Both the position numbers and the translations under genes were made by a program. Below, piece by piece: positions 1-6,903 of a stretch of 11,117 nt of DNA. Numbering within the stretch: position 1 is the stretch's first letter; each line of letters opens with the position of its first letter. The stretch covers positions 1 through 11,117 of the forward strand of contig JAYEJW010000302.1 of assembly GCA_034716535.1 (NCBI GenBank). Direction: 5' to 3'. The notes beneath the pieces are model-generated. The model was not told the DNA's origin, ran no database searches, and was given only the letters and a program-made list of their open reading frames with translations. The stretch comes from JAYEJW01 sp034716535 (GTDB lineage: Bacteria; Pseudomonadota; Gammaproteobacteria; Chromatiales; Chromatiaceae).

Positions 1-56
1 TCCACCACGGCACGGCAACTCTCCTCGGTCGGCAGTAATACGTACAGTCGTCTCAC
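1..56 (-). CDS. 5' end of a gene running off the left edge (putative small membrane/stress protein)
   Basis: Only the first 18 codons are inside the window. Read leftward from a GTG at 56 they give M-RRLYVLLPTEESCRAVV. A strong ribosome binding site (GGAGGA, 69 to 64) lies 7 bases before the GTG, which is the main reason to accept this start. The opening MRRLY-x-L-(V/L)-P followed by a helix resembles a group of proteobacterial proteins with a short alpha/beta N-terminus and later membrane helices. That match is from memory of the N-terminal pattern, and 18 residues cannot prove it. The gene starts 51 bases after the stop of the Rad50-like ATPase on the same strand, so it could be co-transcribed with it. 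A chance start is possible, but the Shine-Dalgarno match argues against it. Confidence 0.55.
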   Translation of the reverse strand, partial: MRRLYVLLPTEESCRAVV

Positions 57-107
57 CTGTTCTTCCTCCGCACAGATCCCCTTCCTGATGCGCCCCGCCC
101 GCGCATG

Positions 108-2012
108 TCAGCCCGCCGGTGGTCCGCCGACCTCGAGGGTGTCGGGGTGGGCGCCGCACGCAATCTCCAGCGCAAACGCCGGATCCTCGGGAAACCGCTG
201 GGCAACGATCCAGTACTGGCCGATGTCTTCACTCAACGCGGGCAAGACCTCGAGCGCGCCGCGCATGCGGGCGTCATCGAAAAAGGCGAATGGCTCATCT
301 AGGAACCCGAACTGACGATCTTTGACCGCCCGCGCCACCAATTCGTCAGATAGCGCCAGGCGGAGCGCCAGCATGATCTGACGTTGCGTCCCGCTGGAGA
401 TCTCAACCAGGTCGAGGAAGTCGCGCTTCTCGTTGGAGAGGACACGGACCTGCAGTTCGTCATCGAGCTCCAGTTGCTCGTATCGGCCGTCCGTGAACAG
501 AGGCAAAGACCTGCTCACGAGCACGCGTAGCCGGTCGCGGAAACGCTGGGACATCTGCAATGCCGCACCATCGAGGAGCTCACAGGCAAGCCGACGGGTC
601 GCGAGCCGCTCCCGCTCACTAACGAGTTGACGACCGGCTTCTTCTTTTTGCCCTCGGTAGGTCCGTGACCTCTCGTAATCGGACCGTGCGTTCTCCAGGG
701 TCTCTTCCAGAAGCTCCCGTCGTCCCTCGAGCTCTTCCCCCCGACGCCTCATCCAGGCGGTCTCATGCTGCACCGCTGCACGCACTTCTTCAGGTGAAGC
801 CGCCAACCTGAGGGCGCGCTCGCCCAAGCGGGCCCTCCGTTCAGAGTCCGGTTTGTCCACGAGGGGCGGCGCCTCGATTCCATGGGCACCCGCGTCCAAC
901 GCGTCCAACGCGTCCAACGCGTCCTCCGAGACCGGCGGCTCCGCCGTTGCCGCCCCCGGCTCGAGATCATCGATCCGCTCGAGCTCTTCGGCTAGACGAC
1001 GTCCACGCGCGCGGCGTCTGCGAGCCCCGAGGCTCAGAGCGAATGACCACAGCCAAATCAGAACCAGGATCCCGGCAAGCGCAATGACCGTGTAAACCAG
1101 AGCCGCGTCCAGCGTTATATTAGTGGATGCGAAGAATCCGTCCAGGCGCTCGCGCGCCAGTGACAAGGGCCACAGGTTCGGCTTGAAGTGCAACAGGGCC
1201 CCGATTCCGACGACACCCACAATCGCGAGCAGCAAGAACGCCAAGAGCAGACGCGACAATCCACGGCGCACCTCATGTCCACGCAGGCCCTTGCATGCCT
1301 CGGAATAGGCGTCGGCGGCAGCGGTTAACCCTTCGACGCGCTCCGTGACCTCCTGTCCGTTAACGGACGCCTCTTCCAGCTCTTGTTCCAGCTCATCGAG
1401 CCTCTCGTGATCGGACCCCAGCAGCGCGAGCTTGCCGTCCACATCGGAGAGGACGCCCTCGAGCGAGCGAATGGTATCCTCCTCCTGTGCGATCTCCTGT
1501 CGAAACTCCTGGGCGCACCGCTCCAGGTTGACGACCCCAGCCATAGTCTTGACCGCCGGACTATGCGGATGCGGCGCCGCGATCTCACGCTGTGCCAGAT
1601 AGAAGGTCTCGACGTATTGGTCGAAGTCATAGCCGAGGATGCGCTGCATGTGCGCACCCACGGCCTCCGCTCCGCGGGCGAGGGGTTCCTGCGGTTGATT
1701 GTCGCGAACGAGGCGGGCCGATTGTTCGCCTTCGCGGTCCAGGTGTCGGGTAAGCTCGTAGTCGTGATCCTTGGTGCTGAACGCGAGGGTCACCGACCCC
1801 CGTCCGGCCCCCCAGCGCACCAGCTTGTCCAGGTCGTCCGCCGTCAGGGCGTAGGTCCGACCGAACAGGGCGAAGCAGATGATCTCCCCGATCGCACTCT
1901 TTCCCGTATCGTTGTCGCCACTAACGGCGATGACACCCCGCGCCGGAAGCTCATTGAGCCGAAGTGTCTTGTACTTGAGGAGATTTTCGGCCTCGAGGCT
2001 GCGAATGATCAT
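108..2012 (-). CDS. Rad50/SbcC-like (SMC-type) ATPase with two internal transmembrane helices
   Basis: A 634-residue P-loop ATPase of the Rad50/SbcC/RecF class. Visible motifs are a Walker A GDNDTGKS at 32-39, a Q-loop region FYLAQRE at 137-143, an ABC-type signature region SSGTQRQ at 539-545, and a Walker B FGFLDEP at 568-574 followed by the D-loop area FFDD. Helical coiled-coil segments lie around 165-250 and 390-485. Where Rad50 and SbcC carry a long coiled coil with a CxxC zinc hook, this protein has two hydrophobic helices (about 254-274 and 304-328) followed by RRRRARGRR, which suggests membrane anchoring with the ATPase head in the cytoplasm. This layout recalls YhaN-type ATPases. The first in-frame start is at 2132, but the N-terminal beta strand MIIRSLEAENLLKYK and a GAGGA site (2023 to 2019) fix the start at 2012. 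It overlaps the upstream 65-codon gene by ATGA, so translational coupling is likely. Partner and substrate are unknown. DNA-end processing or membrane-linked repair is an inference from the family. Confidence 0.9.
   Translation of the reverse strand: MIIRSLEAENLLKYKTLRLNELPARGVIAVSGDNDTGKSAIGEIICFALFGRTYALTADDLDKLVRWGAGRGSVTLAFSTKDHDYELTRHLDREGEQSARLVRDNQPQEPLARGAEAVGAHMQRILGYDFDQYVETFYLAQREIAAPHPHSPAVKTMAGVVNLERCAQEFRQEIAQEEDTIRSLEGVLSDVDGKLALLGSDHERLDELEQELEEASVNGQEVTERVEGLTAAADAYSEACKGLRGHEVRRGLSRLLLAFLLLAIVGVVGIGALLHFKPNLWPLSLARERLDGFFASTNITLDAALVYTVIALAGILVLIWLWSFALSLGARRRRARGRRLAEELERIDDLEPGAATAEPPVSEDALDALDALDAGAHGIEAPPLVDKPDSERRARLGERALRLAASPEEVRAAVQHETAWMRRRGEELEGRRELLEETLENARSDYERSRTYRGQKEEAGRQLVSERERLATRRLACELLDGAALQMSQRFRDRLRVLVSRSLPLFTDGRYEQLELDDELQVRVLSNEKRDFLDLVEISSGTQRQIMLALRLALSDELVARAVKDRQFGFLDEPFAFFDDARMRGALEVLPALSEDIGQYWIVAQRFPEDPAFALEIACGAHPDTLEVGGPPAG
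892..924. repeat. 9-bp tandem repeat (3.7 copies) inside the ATPase gene
   Basis: The unit GCGTCCAAC occurs three times without a mismatch, followed by GCGTCC. Being a multiple of three, it stays in frame and encodes an Asp-Ala-Leu tripeptide repeat (residues about 365-374) in the linker after the second membrane helix. It looks like a recent slippage-type expansion in a tolerant linker. Confidence 0.9.
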
Positions 2013-2206
2013 GCCTTGTCCTCTTCGTCCAGGGCCTTTAGCCTGCTCTCCGCCAAGTCGACAGCGGCCGCGAACCGCGCCTCGTCGAAGGGCTCGCCGG
2101 AATCGTGCAGCCGCTCGAGCTCTTCCCGGCAATAAAGGGCGAAGGCCGTGGATGGCCTATGCGGGATATCTTCCTTGGGTTTTCGGCCGAAAGGGAGTTT
2201 GATCAT
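2009..2206 (-). CDS. Small hypothetical protein translationally coupled to the Rad50-like ATPase
   Basis: A 65-residue protein that I do not recognise. It has a basic, proline-containing start (MIKLPFGRKPKEDIPHRP) and then a mostly helical, acidic remainder (CREELERL, FDEARFAAAVDLAESRLKALDEEDKA). There is no signal peptide or membrane segment. Its stop overlaps the ATPase start in an ATGA at 2012-2009, and the ATPase Shine-Dalgarno lies within its last codons, a typical sign of coupled translation and of a functional partner. The frame stays open upstream, but I find no ATG, GTG or TTG between the preceding gene and 2206. The site before the ATG (GAGAG) is weak. It might be an adaptor or the residue of a larger partner subunit, which is inference. 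A spurious ORF is possible, but the tight overlap and protein-like composition argue for a real gene. Confidence 0.65.
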   Translation of the reverse strand: MIKLPFGRKPKEDIPHRPSTAFALYCREELERLHDSGEPFDEARFAAAVDLAESRLKALDEEDKA

Positions 2207-2281
2207 TCGTTTGCTCTCATACGCGCAGGTCCCGCACCTTGGCCAGGGGGGTTCAAGTAGATCTGGGTATTTTCCCGGATT

Positions 2282-2305
2282 CGAGCCCGCTTGCCCACGG
2301 GCCCG
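2282..2305 (-). other. GC-rich hairpin after the RNB nuclease gene
   Basis: Read leftward, CGGGCCCG (2305-2298) can pair with CGGGCTCG (2289-2282) across an 8-base loop, giving 8 pairs including one G-T. It sits 20 to 43 bases past the RNB stop and before the 65-codon gene. No T-run follows, so it is not a canonical intrinsic terminator. It could be a 3'-end stabiliser or a weak attenuator between two parts of the leftward gene cluster. Confidence 0.35.
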
Positions 2306-2324
2306 ACCAACTGCTAAGGCCCGC

Positions 2325-4148
2325 TTACTGCTGCACGCGGAAATAGCAGGTCAGGTCCGGAAGGTCGATCTCCCGCACCGAGAGCCGGATCCGGGCGTTG
2401 AGGTCCGCATCCGCCCGCAGGCGCACCCGGGTCTCCAGGGCGAGCTCCGGGATCAAGACCACGGCCTTGTGCTCCGACCTCTCCACCACGACACCCTCTC
2501 CGTGCCAATCCGGGTGATCGCGCAGGTACACCAGTTTCCAGTGCTGATTAGACAGACGCTCGGCCCGCCGCACGGCGGCGCCCGCCGTCTCCGCCTCCGC
2601 CACCCGCTCCGCAACCTGCTGCGCGGTCAGGCAATCGGCACCGGCAAGCCCGGCGCGGACCTGCTGGTGCACAAGCAGGTCCGAGTAACGGCGCAGGGGG
2701 CTCGTTGCCCGCGTGTAAACGGGCAGCCCGAGCCCAAAATGGGGCTCGGGCTCTCCCAGCAACCGCGTGGGCTTGAAGCGTCGGCGGTACGCGTACATGG
2801 CGGCCATGTCCTGCGGCGTCTCGATCTTCTCTGGCGTCGGCTGGGTGGCAAAGGGGATGGGAATGTCCCGCTCCAAGCAGAATCGAGCCGCCGCCTCCCC
2901 GGCCATGAGCATCGCATCGGTCACCATGGCCCGGCTGCGCAATCGCGGCAACGGACGAATGATCACGTCACCGTCGCGCACCCGTACGCTGACCTCCGGC
3001 AGATCGATGCTCGCGGCGTTCTGCGCCTGCCGCCGCGCGCGAAAGCGCTTGACCAGGGACTCCAGGCGCGAGAAGGGCTCCTCCTCGAGGCGGTGCTCCA
3101 CCGCGTCGTAGGTCAGGCGCTCCACCCGCACCCAGGTCGGCCGTATCTCGATGTCTGAGAGCTCGCCGCCCTCGGAGCAGCGACAGCCGAAGGACAAGGC
3201 CGGCGAGACCGCCTGCAGACCGAGCCCCAGGCGCTCCGTGATCGCCCCCGGCAGCATGTTCAGGATCCGTTCCGGCATGTACTGGTTGCTGCCGCGCGAG
3301 CGGGCCTCGCGGTCCATGTCGCTGTCGGGCGCGACCAGGGCGGCCACGTCCGCCACATGCACCCATAACCGATCACCGTCCAGGCTGACCGCATCGTCGG
3401 GATCTTGATTGCCCTCGTCATCGATGGCGTAGGCAGGCAAATGGGTGAGATCGAGTCGATCCTCTTCAGGCAGGTCAGGCACCGGAAGGTCCGGATCCTC
3501 CTCGGGAAGGCCGTTACGGGCCGGAAAGGGATTGTGGTCAGGCCCCCAATAGCCAACCCGGACCAGGGCGCGGTGGGCGTTCTCCCGGGTCTCCTGGCGA
3601 CCGAGGGCCTGGAGGATGCGGCTGCGCTCGCTCCGCCCGAGGGCCAGGCGCTCCACCTCCTGCAGGCGCTCACGGTCCTCCGGAGCCGGCTGCGCCCGCT
3701 CCATCCGCGCCAGAAAATCCCTCCACTCCCGCTCGGCGGCGGCCTTGGCCTCCCGCTGGGCACGATCCTTCTCCACCTCACTGCGCGAGCGCGCCTGAAC
3801 CGCCTCGGGGGAACCGACGAAGTAGAGTCCCTCTGCCACCTGCTGCCAGGCGGCCCAGGCCGTGGTGGGAGAGAACTCGTCGAACATCAGCTCAGCGAGC
3901 TCCTGGAGATTAGTCTGCCCGCCCTCCAACAACTCCCAGGCCTCGCTCAGCTCTCCTTCCGCAGAATCCAGCTCGCCGAAGCTCCTGAACGGGCCGGGGT
4001 GAAGGAGCTCGATATCCTTCGGGCGGACACGCTTGCTCTGACCACCCTCCAGCTCGATCTCGATCTTCTCGCCGACGGCGCGCACCCGCGCCGGGCGGAT
4101 CTTGTAGAGCACCAGGCTGTCCACTTCGAGATTGGTTTGAGAAATCAT
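2325..4148 (-). CDS. RNB-domain (RNase II/R family) 3'-5' exoribonuclease
   Basis: A 607-residue RNase II-family enzyme that degrades RNA from the 3' end to nucleoside monophosphates with a metal-dependent RNB centre. The catalytic acidic cluster is visible at AIDDEGNQDPDDAVS (241-255; Asp243, Asp249, Asp251, Asp252). The segment WVHVADVAALV (262-272) and the downstream family motif YTRATSPLRRYSDLLVH (478-494) complete the RNB core. The N-terminus (about 10-50) looks like a small beta barrel, followed by a helical, charged region (60-190), not the two obvious cold-shock domains of E. coli RNase II. The C-terminal 55 residues look like a short S1/OB fold. This resembles the RNase II variants of Deinococcus or plastids more than E. 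coli Rnb. The longest frame begins with GTG at 4169, but I prefer ATG 4148 because the family-like sequence begins at SLVLYKIRPARV. The ribosome site is ambiguous: GGGAG lies 14 bases before ATG 4148. It is divergent from ygfZ. Confidence 0.93.
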   Translation of the reverse strand: MISQTNLEVDSLVLYKIRPARVRAVGEKIEIELEGGQSKRVRPKDIELLHPGPFRSFGELDSAEGELSEAWELLEGGQTNLQELAELMFDEFSPTTAWAAWQQVAEGLYFVGSPEAVQARSRSEVEKDRAQREAKAAAEREWRDFLARMERAQPAPEDRERLQEVERLALGRSERSRILQALGRQETRENAHRALVRVGYWGPDHNPFPARNGLPEEDPDLPVPDLPEEDRLDLTHLPAYAIDDEGNQDPDDAVSLDGDRLWVHVADVAALVAPDSDMDREARSRGSNQYMPERILNMLPGAITERLGLGLQAVSPALSFGCRCSEGGELSDIEIRPTWVRVERLTYDAVEHRLEEEPFSRLESLVKRFRARRQAQNAASIDLPEVSVRVRDGDVIIRPLPRLRSRAMVTDAMLMAGEAAARFCLERDIPIPFATQPTPEKIETPQDMAAMYAYRRRFKPTRLLGEPEPHFGLGLPVYTRATSPLRRYSDLLVHQQVRAGLAGADCLTAQQVAERVAEAETAGAAVRRAERLSNQHWKLVYLRDHPDWHGEGVVVERSEHKAVVLIPELALETRVRLRADADLNARIRLSVREIDLPDLTCYFRVQQ

Positions 4149-4296
4149 CAAGGCGTTGCCATCTCCCACATCCCCCCAAAAAGATGCAGTGGTCCGAAAG
4201 GAACCAGGGTTTGGGTATCATACCGGGACCCTTGCCGGTGCAGCGAAACCCTTAGGGCGCCGGCGCGCTATTCTACGAGAGCGAGACCCCTCTTAC
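4149..4296. promoter_or_regulatory. Divergent spacer between the RNB nuclease and ygfZ genes
   Basis: The 148 bases separate two genes pointing away from each other, so both promoters should lie here. Leftward, TATGAT (4222 to 4217) is a good -10 match for the RNB gene, but no convincing -35 is placed 16-18 bases upstream. Rightward, TATTCT (4269-4274) lies 22 bases before the ygfZ ATG and is a possible -10, also without a clear -35. GGTATCATACC (4214-4224) is a small perfect inverted repeat overlapping the leftward -10 and could be an operator half or coincidence. Confidence 0.35.
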
Positions 4297-5328
4297 ATGA
4301 ACAATCAATGGAAAACCTTCCTCGAATCCCGCTCGGCTCAGCTCGATGAGCGGGACAACGTCCGATTTCCCGACGCGCCGTCCGTCGCCGACTGCGCCCT
4401 GACGGACCTCTCGCCTCTCGGCCTGATCGCAATCACCGGTCCCGAGGCCGCGGACTTCCTTCAGGGGCAGCTCACCAACGACGTGCGCGAGCTCTCCCCG
4501 AGCCACACCCAGCTCAGTGCACATTGCAGCCCCAAAGGGCGAATGCTGTCCAGTTTCCGCGTGATGCGCATCGATGACGGATTCTACCTCCAGCTGCCCC
4601 GTACCAGGGTCGAGGCCACGATACAGCGGCTGCGCATGTTTCTGCTCCGGGCCAAGGTTGCGATCGAGGACGCCGGTGACCGCCTGATCGCCATCGGGCT
4701 TTCGGGGGACTGCGCCCTCGCTCTGCTCGCCTCCCGCTTCGAGGCGCTGCCCGAGCAAGACAATGGCATGGCCCGTAGCGGCAACCTGGCCCTGATCCGC
4801 ATCCCCGGTCCCGTGCCGCGCTTCCAGGTGCTGGGACCCGTGGAGGCCATGGAGTCCCTATGGGACGAGCTCGCTGCACAAGCGACCCCGGTCAACGCGG
4901 ATTGCTGGTCCTTGCTCGACATCCGCGCCGGGATTCCGACCGTCTATCCGGAGACCAGCGACGCCTTTGTGCCCCAGATGGCCAACCTGCAGCTCATCGA
5001 CGGGGTGAGCTTCACCAAGGGCTGCTACACGGGCCAGGAAGTGGTGGCCCGCATGCAATATCTGGGCAAGCTCAAGCGCCGCATGTACCTGGCCGAGGTC
5101 AGCACCGATTCCGCACCCAAGCCCGGCGACGAGCTGCACTCGCCAAGCAGCAGCTCCGAACAGGCCTCGGGCCGCGTGGTCGACGCGCGCCCGAGCGGCA
5201 ACGGCCGCTACGCCCTCCTCGCCGTGGTTGAGATTGAAGCGGCGGAGAACAACGAGGTACGGCTCGGGCCCGACGGTCCCCTGCTGTCGTTCAAAGAGCC
5301 GCCCTATGGCTTCTCCGCCGGGAGCTAG
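4297..5328 (+). CDS. ygfZ: YgfZ, folate-binding protein of the GcvT-like family (Fe-S cluster maintenance)
   Basis: A 343-residue cytosolic protein. The YgfZ signature KGCYTGQEVVARM is at 241-253, with the conserved Cys243 in K-G-C-Y-x-G-Q-E. Upstream, ITGPEAADFLQGQLTNDV (46-63) is the typical GcvT/YgfZ N-terminal motif. The C-terminal part (about 255-340) forms the beta-barrel domain of the family. In E. coli YgfZ is needed, with tetrahydrofolate, for full activity of certain Fe-S enzymes such as MiaB and so affects tRNA thiomethylation. It is not an aminomethyltransferase despite the fold. The frame is open from 4156, but family similarity begins only after ATG 4297, and the upstream 47 codons overlap the divergent promoter spacer, so the shorter start is chosen. 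Its ribosome site is weak (GAGCGAGA). It is convergent with lysS, with 56 bases between stop codons. Length is close to that of the E. coli protein. Confidence 0.93.
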   Translation: MNNQWKTFLESRSAQLDERDNVRFPDAPSVADCALTDLSPLGLIAITGPEAADFLQGQLTNDVRELSPSHTQLSAHCSPKGRMLSSFRVMRIDDGFYLQLPRTRVEATIQRLRMFLLRAKVAIEDAGDRLIAIGLSGDCALALLASRFEALPEQDNGMARSGNLALIRIPGPVPRFQVLGPVEAMESLWDELAAQATPVNADCWSLLDIRAGIPTVYPETSDAFVPQMANLQLIDGVSFTKGCYTGQEVVARMQYLGKLKRRMYLAEVSTDSAPKPGDELHSPSSSSEQASGRVVDARPSGNGRYALLAVVEIEAAENNEVRLGPDGPLLSFKEPPYGFSAGS

Positions 5329-5384
5329 CCAAGCTGCGCTCGGGCTTCGGGCGCTTAACTTCCGCCCCGGCCATCCGAGGAGGG

Positions 5385-6884
5385 TTAATCCTCTGGCCGC
5401 ATGTGCGGGAAGAGCAGCACGTCCCGAATCGAGGCCGAATCGGTGAACAGCATCACCAACCGGTCGATCCCGATGCCCTCCCCCGCGGTGGGCGGCATGC
5501 CGTGCTCCAGGGCGCGGATATAGTCGGCGTCGAAGTGCATCGCCTCCTCGTCGCCGGCCTCCTTTTCAGCAACCTGCTTGCGAAAACGCTCCGCCTGGTC
5601 CTCCGCATCATTGAGCTCGGAAAAACCGTTGGCAATCTCGCGCCCGCCGACGAAGAACTCGAAGCGGTCGCTGACGAAGGGGTTGGCGTCGTTGCGCCGG
5701 GCGAGCGGCGAGACCTCGGTCGGATACTCGGTGATGAAGGTCGGGTCCATGAGCCGGTGCTCCGCGGTCTTCTCGAAAATCTCGACCTGCACCTTGCCCA
5801 GACCCCAGCCGGATTTGAGCGGGATCTCCAGGCGCTCCGCCACCGCCCGTGCCGGCTGCAGGTCGTCGATATCCCCTTCTGACAGCTCGGGATTGAAGTG
5901 CAGAATGGCCTGGCGCACCGTCATGCGGAGGAAGGGCTGCGCGAAGTCGTAGGTCTCGCCCTGATAGCTGATCTCGGTAGTACCCAGGATCTCCCGGGCC
6001 ATCCGCCGCACCATGTCCTCGGTGAGGTTCATGAGGTCACCATAGTCGGCGTATGCCTCGTAGAACTCGAGCATGGTGAATTCGGGATTGTGGCGGGTCG
6101 AAAGGCCCTCGTTACGGAAATTACGGTTGATCTCGTAGACCTTCTCGAAGCCGCCAACCACAAGACGCTTGAGGTAGAGCTCCGGGGCGATACGCAGAAA
6201 CAGCTGCATGTCCAGCGCATGGTGGTGGGTGATGAAGGGCTTGGCCGCCGCGCCGCCCGGGATCACCTGCATCATGGGGGTCTCGACCTCCAGGTAACCT
6301 TGGCCGTTCAGGTACTCGCGCATGAATTGGACGATGCGGGTGCGCGTGCGAAAGGTCTCGCGCGCGCACTCGTTCATGATCAGGTCCAGGTAGCGTTGGC
6401 GGTAGCGGCTCTCCTGGTCGGTCAGGCCGTGAAACTTCTCCGGCAGCGGGCGCAGGGCCTTGGTGAGCAGACGCAGACTCTCGCACCTGACGGACAGCTC
6501 GCCCGTCTTCGTCTTGAACAGGGTCCCCTCCACGCCAACGATGTCGCCGATGTCCAGCTCTTTCTTGAACCAGGCGTAGGCGTCGGTCCCCAACAGATCG
6601 CGTTGGACGAAGAGCTGGATGCGCCCGGACATGTCCTGCAGGTGGGCGAAGCTCGCCTTACCCATGACGCGCCGACTCATGAGTCGACCGGCCACCTTGA
6701 CCCGCAAGCCGACGGCCTCCAGCGCCTCTGCGTCCTTCTCCGCGTACTCCGCGTGCAGCTCGCCGGCCACCACATTGCGGCGAAAGTCGTTCGGGAAGGC
6801 GAGGCCCTGCTCCCTTAGTTGATTGAGCTTCTCCCGCCGCTGGGCGATGAGCTTGTTCTCGTCGAGTTGCTGGTCCTGGTTCAT
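5385..6884 (-). CDS. lysS: Lysyl-tRNA synthetase, class II
   Basis: A 499-residue class IIb aminoacyl-tRNA synthetase that charges tRNA-Lys with lysine using ATP in the cytoplasm. The N-terminal OB-fold anticodon-binding domain spans about 55-150 (RVKVAGRLMSRRVMGKASF at 61-79). Class II motif 1 lies around 188-206 (YLEVETPMM), motif 2 at about 255-273 (FRNEGLSTRHNPEFTMLEF) with the ATP-contacting Arg, and motif 3 at 468-480 (GEGIGIDRLVMLF). Length is nearly that of E. coli LysS (505). The start is supported by an AGGGTGAG ribosome site directly before ATG 6884. It follows prfB by only 19 bases on the same strand, so the two form the prfB-lysS operon known from E. coli and other gammaproteobacteria, and it should be expressed from the prfB promoter. 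No motif is missing. Confidence 0.98.
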   Translation of the reverse strand: MNQDQQLDENKLIAQRREKLNQLREQGLAFPNDFRRNVVAGELHAEYAEKDAEALEAVGLRVKVAGRLMSRRVMGKASFAHLQDMSGRIQLFVQRDLLGTDAYAWFKKELDIGDIVGVEGTLFKTKTGELSVRCESLRLLTKALRPLPEKFHGLTDQESRYRQRYLDLIMNECARETFRTRTRIVQFMREYLNGQGYLEVETPMMQVIPGGAAAKPFITHHHALDMQLFLRIAPELYLKRLVVGGFEKVYEINRNFRNEGLSTRHNPEFTMLEFYEAYADYGDLMNLTEDMVRRMAREILGTTEISYQGETYDFAQPFLRMTVRQAILHFNPELSEGDIDDLQPARAVAERLEIPLKSGWGLGKVQVEIFEKTAEHRLMDPTFITEYPTEVSPLARRNDANPFVSDRFEFFVGGREIANGFSELNDAEDQAERFRKQVAEKEAGDEEAMHFDADYIRALEHGMPPTAGEGIGIDRLVMLFTDSASIRDVLLFPHMRPED

Positions 6885-6903
6885 CTCACCCTGCCACCCA
6901 CTG

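Noticed and set aside
1383..2135. 250-codon rightward open frame opposite the ATPase gene
   Set aside because: It is an antisense shadow of a gene with clear Walker motifs. High GC keeps opposite frames open, and the product has no family character.
2207..2281. TCGAATCC stretch resembling a tRNA T-loop
   Set aside because: The flanking bases do not form a five-pair T stem, and no acceptor, D or anticodon arms can be drawn.
3405..4349. 314-codon rightward open frame opposite the RNB nuclease
   Set aside because: It overlaps the conserved nuclease core and the divergent spacer, with Leu/Arg/Pro-rich composition typical of shadow frames.
5377..5393. GAGGA-GGGTTAA-TCCTC hairpin at the ygfZ/lysS convergent junction as a terminator
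   Set aside because: It has only five pairs, no T-run on either strand, and it overlaps the lysS stop codon. Too weak to call.
5898..6818. 306-codon rightward open frame opposite lysS
   Set aside because: It is fully antisense to a highly conserved synthetase, with a low-complexity-like product and no ribosome site that I would trust.
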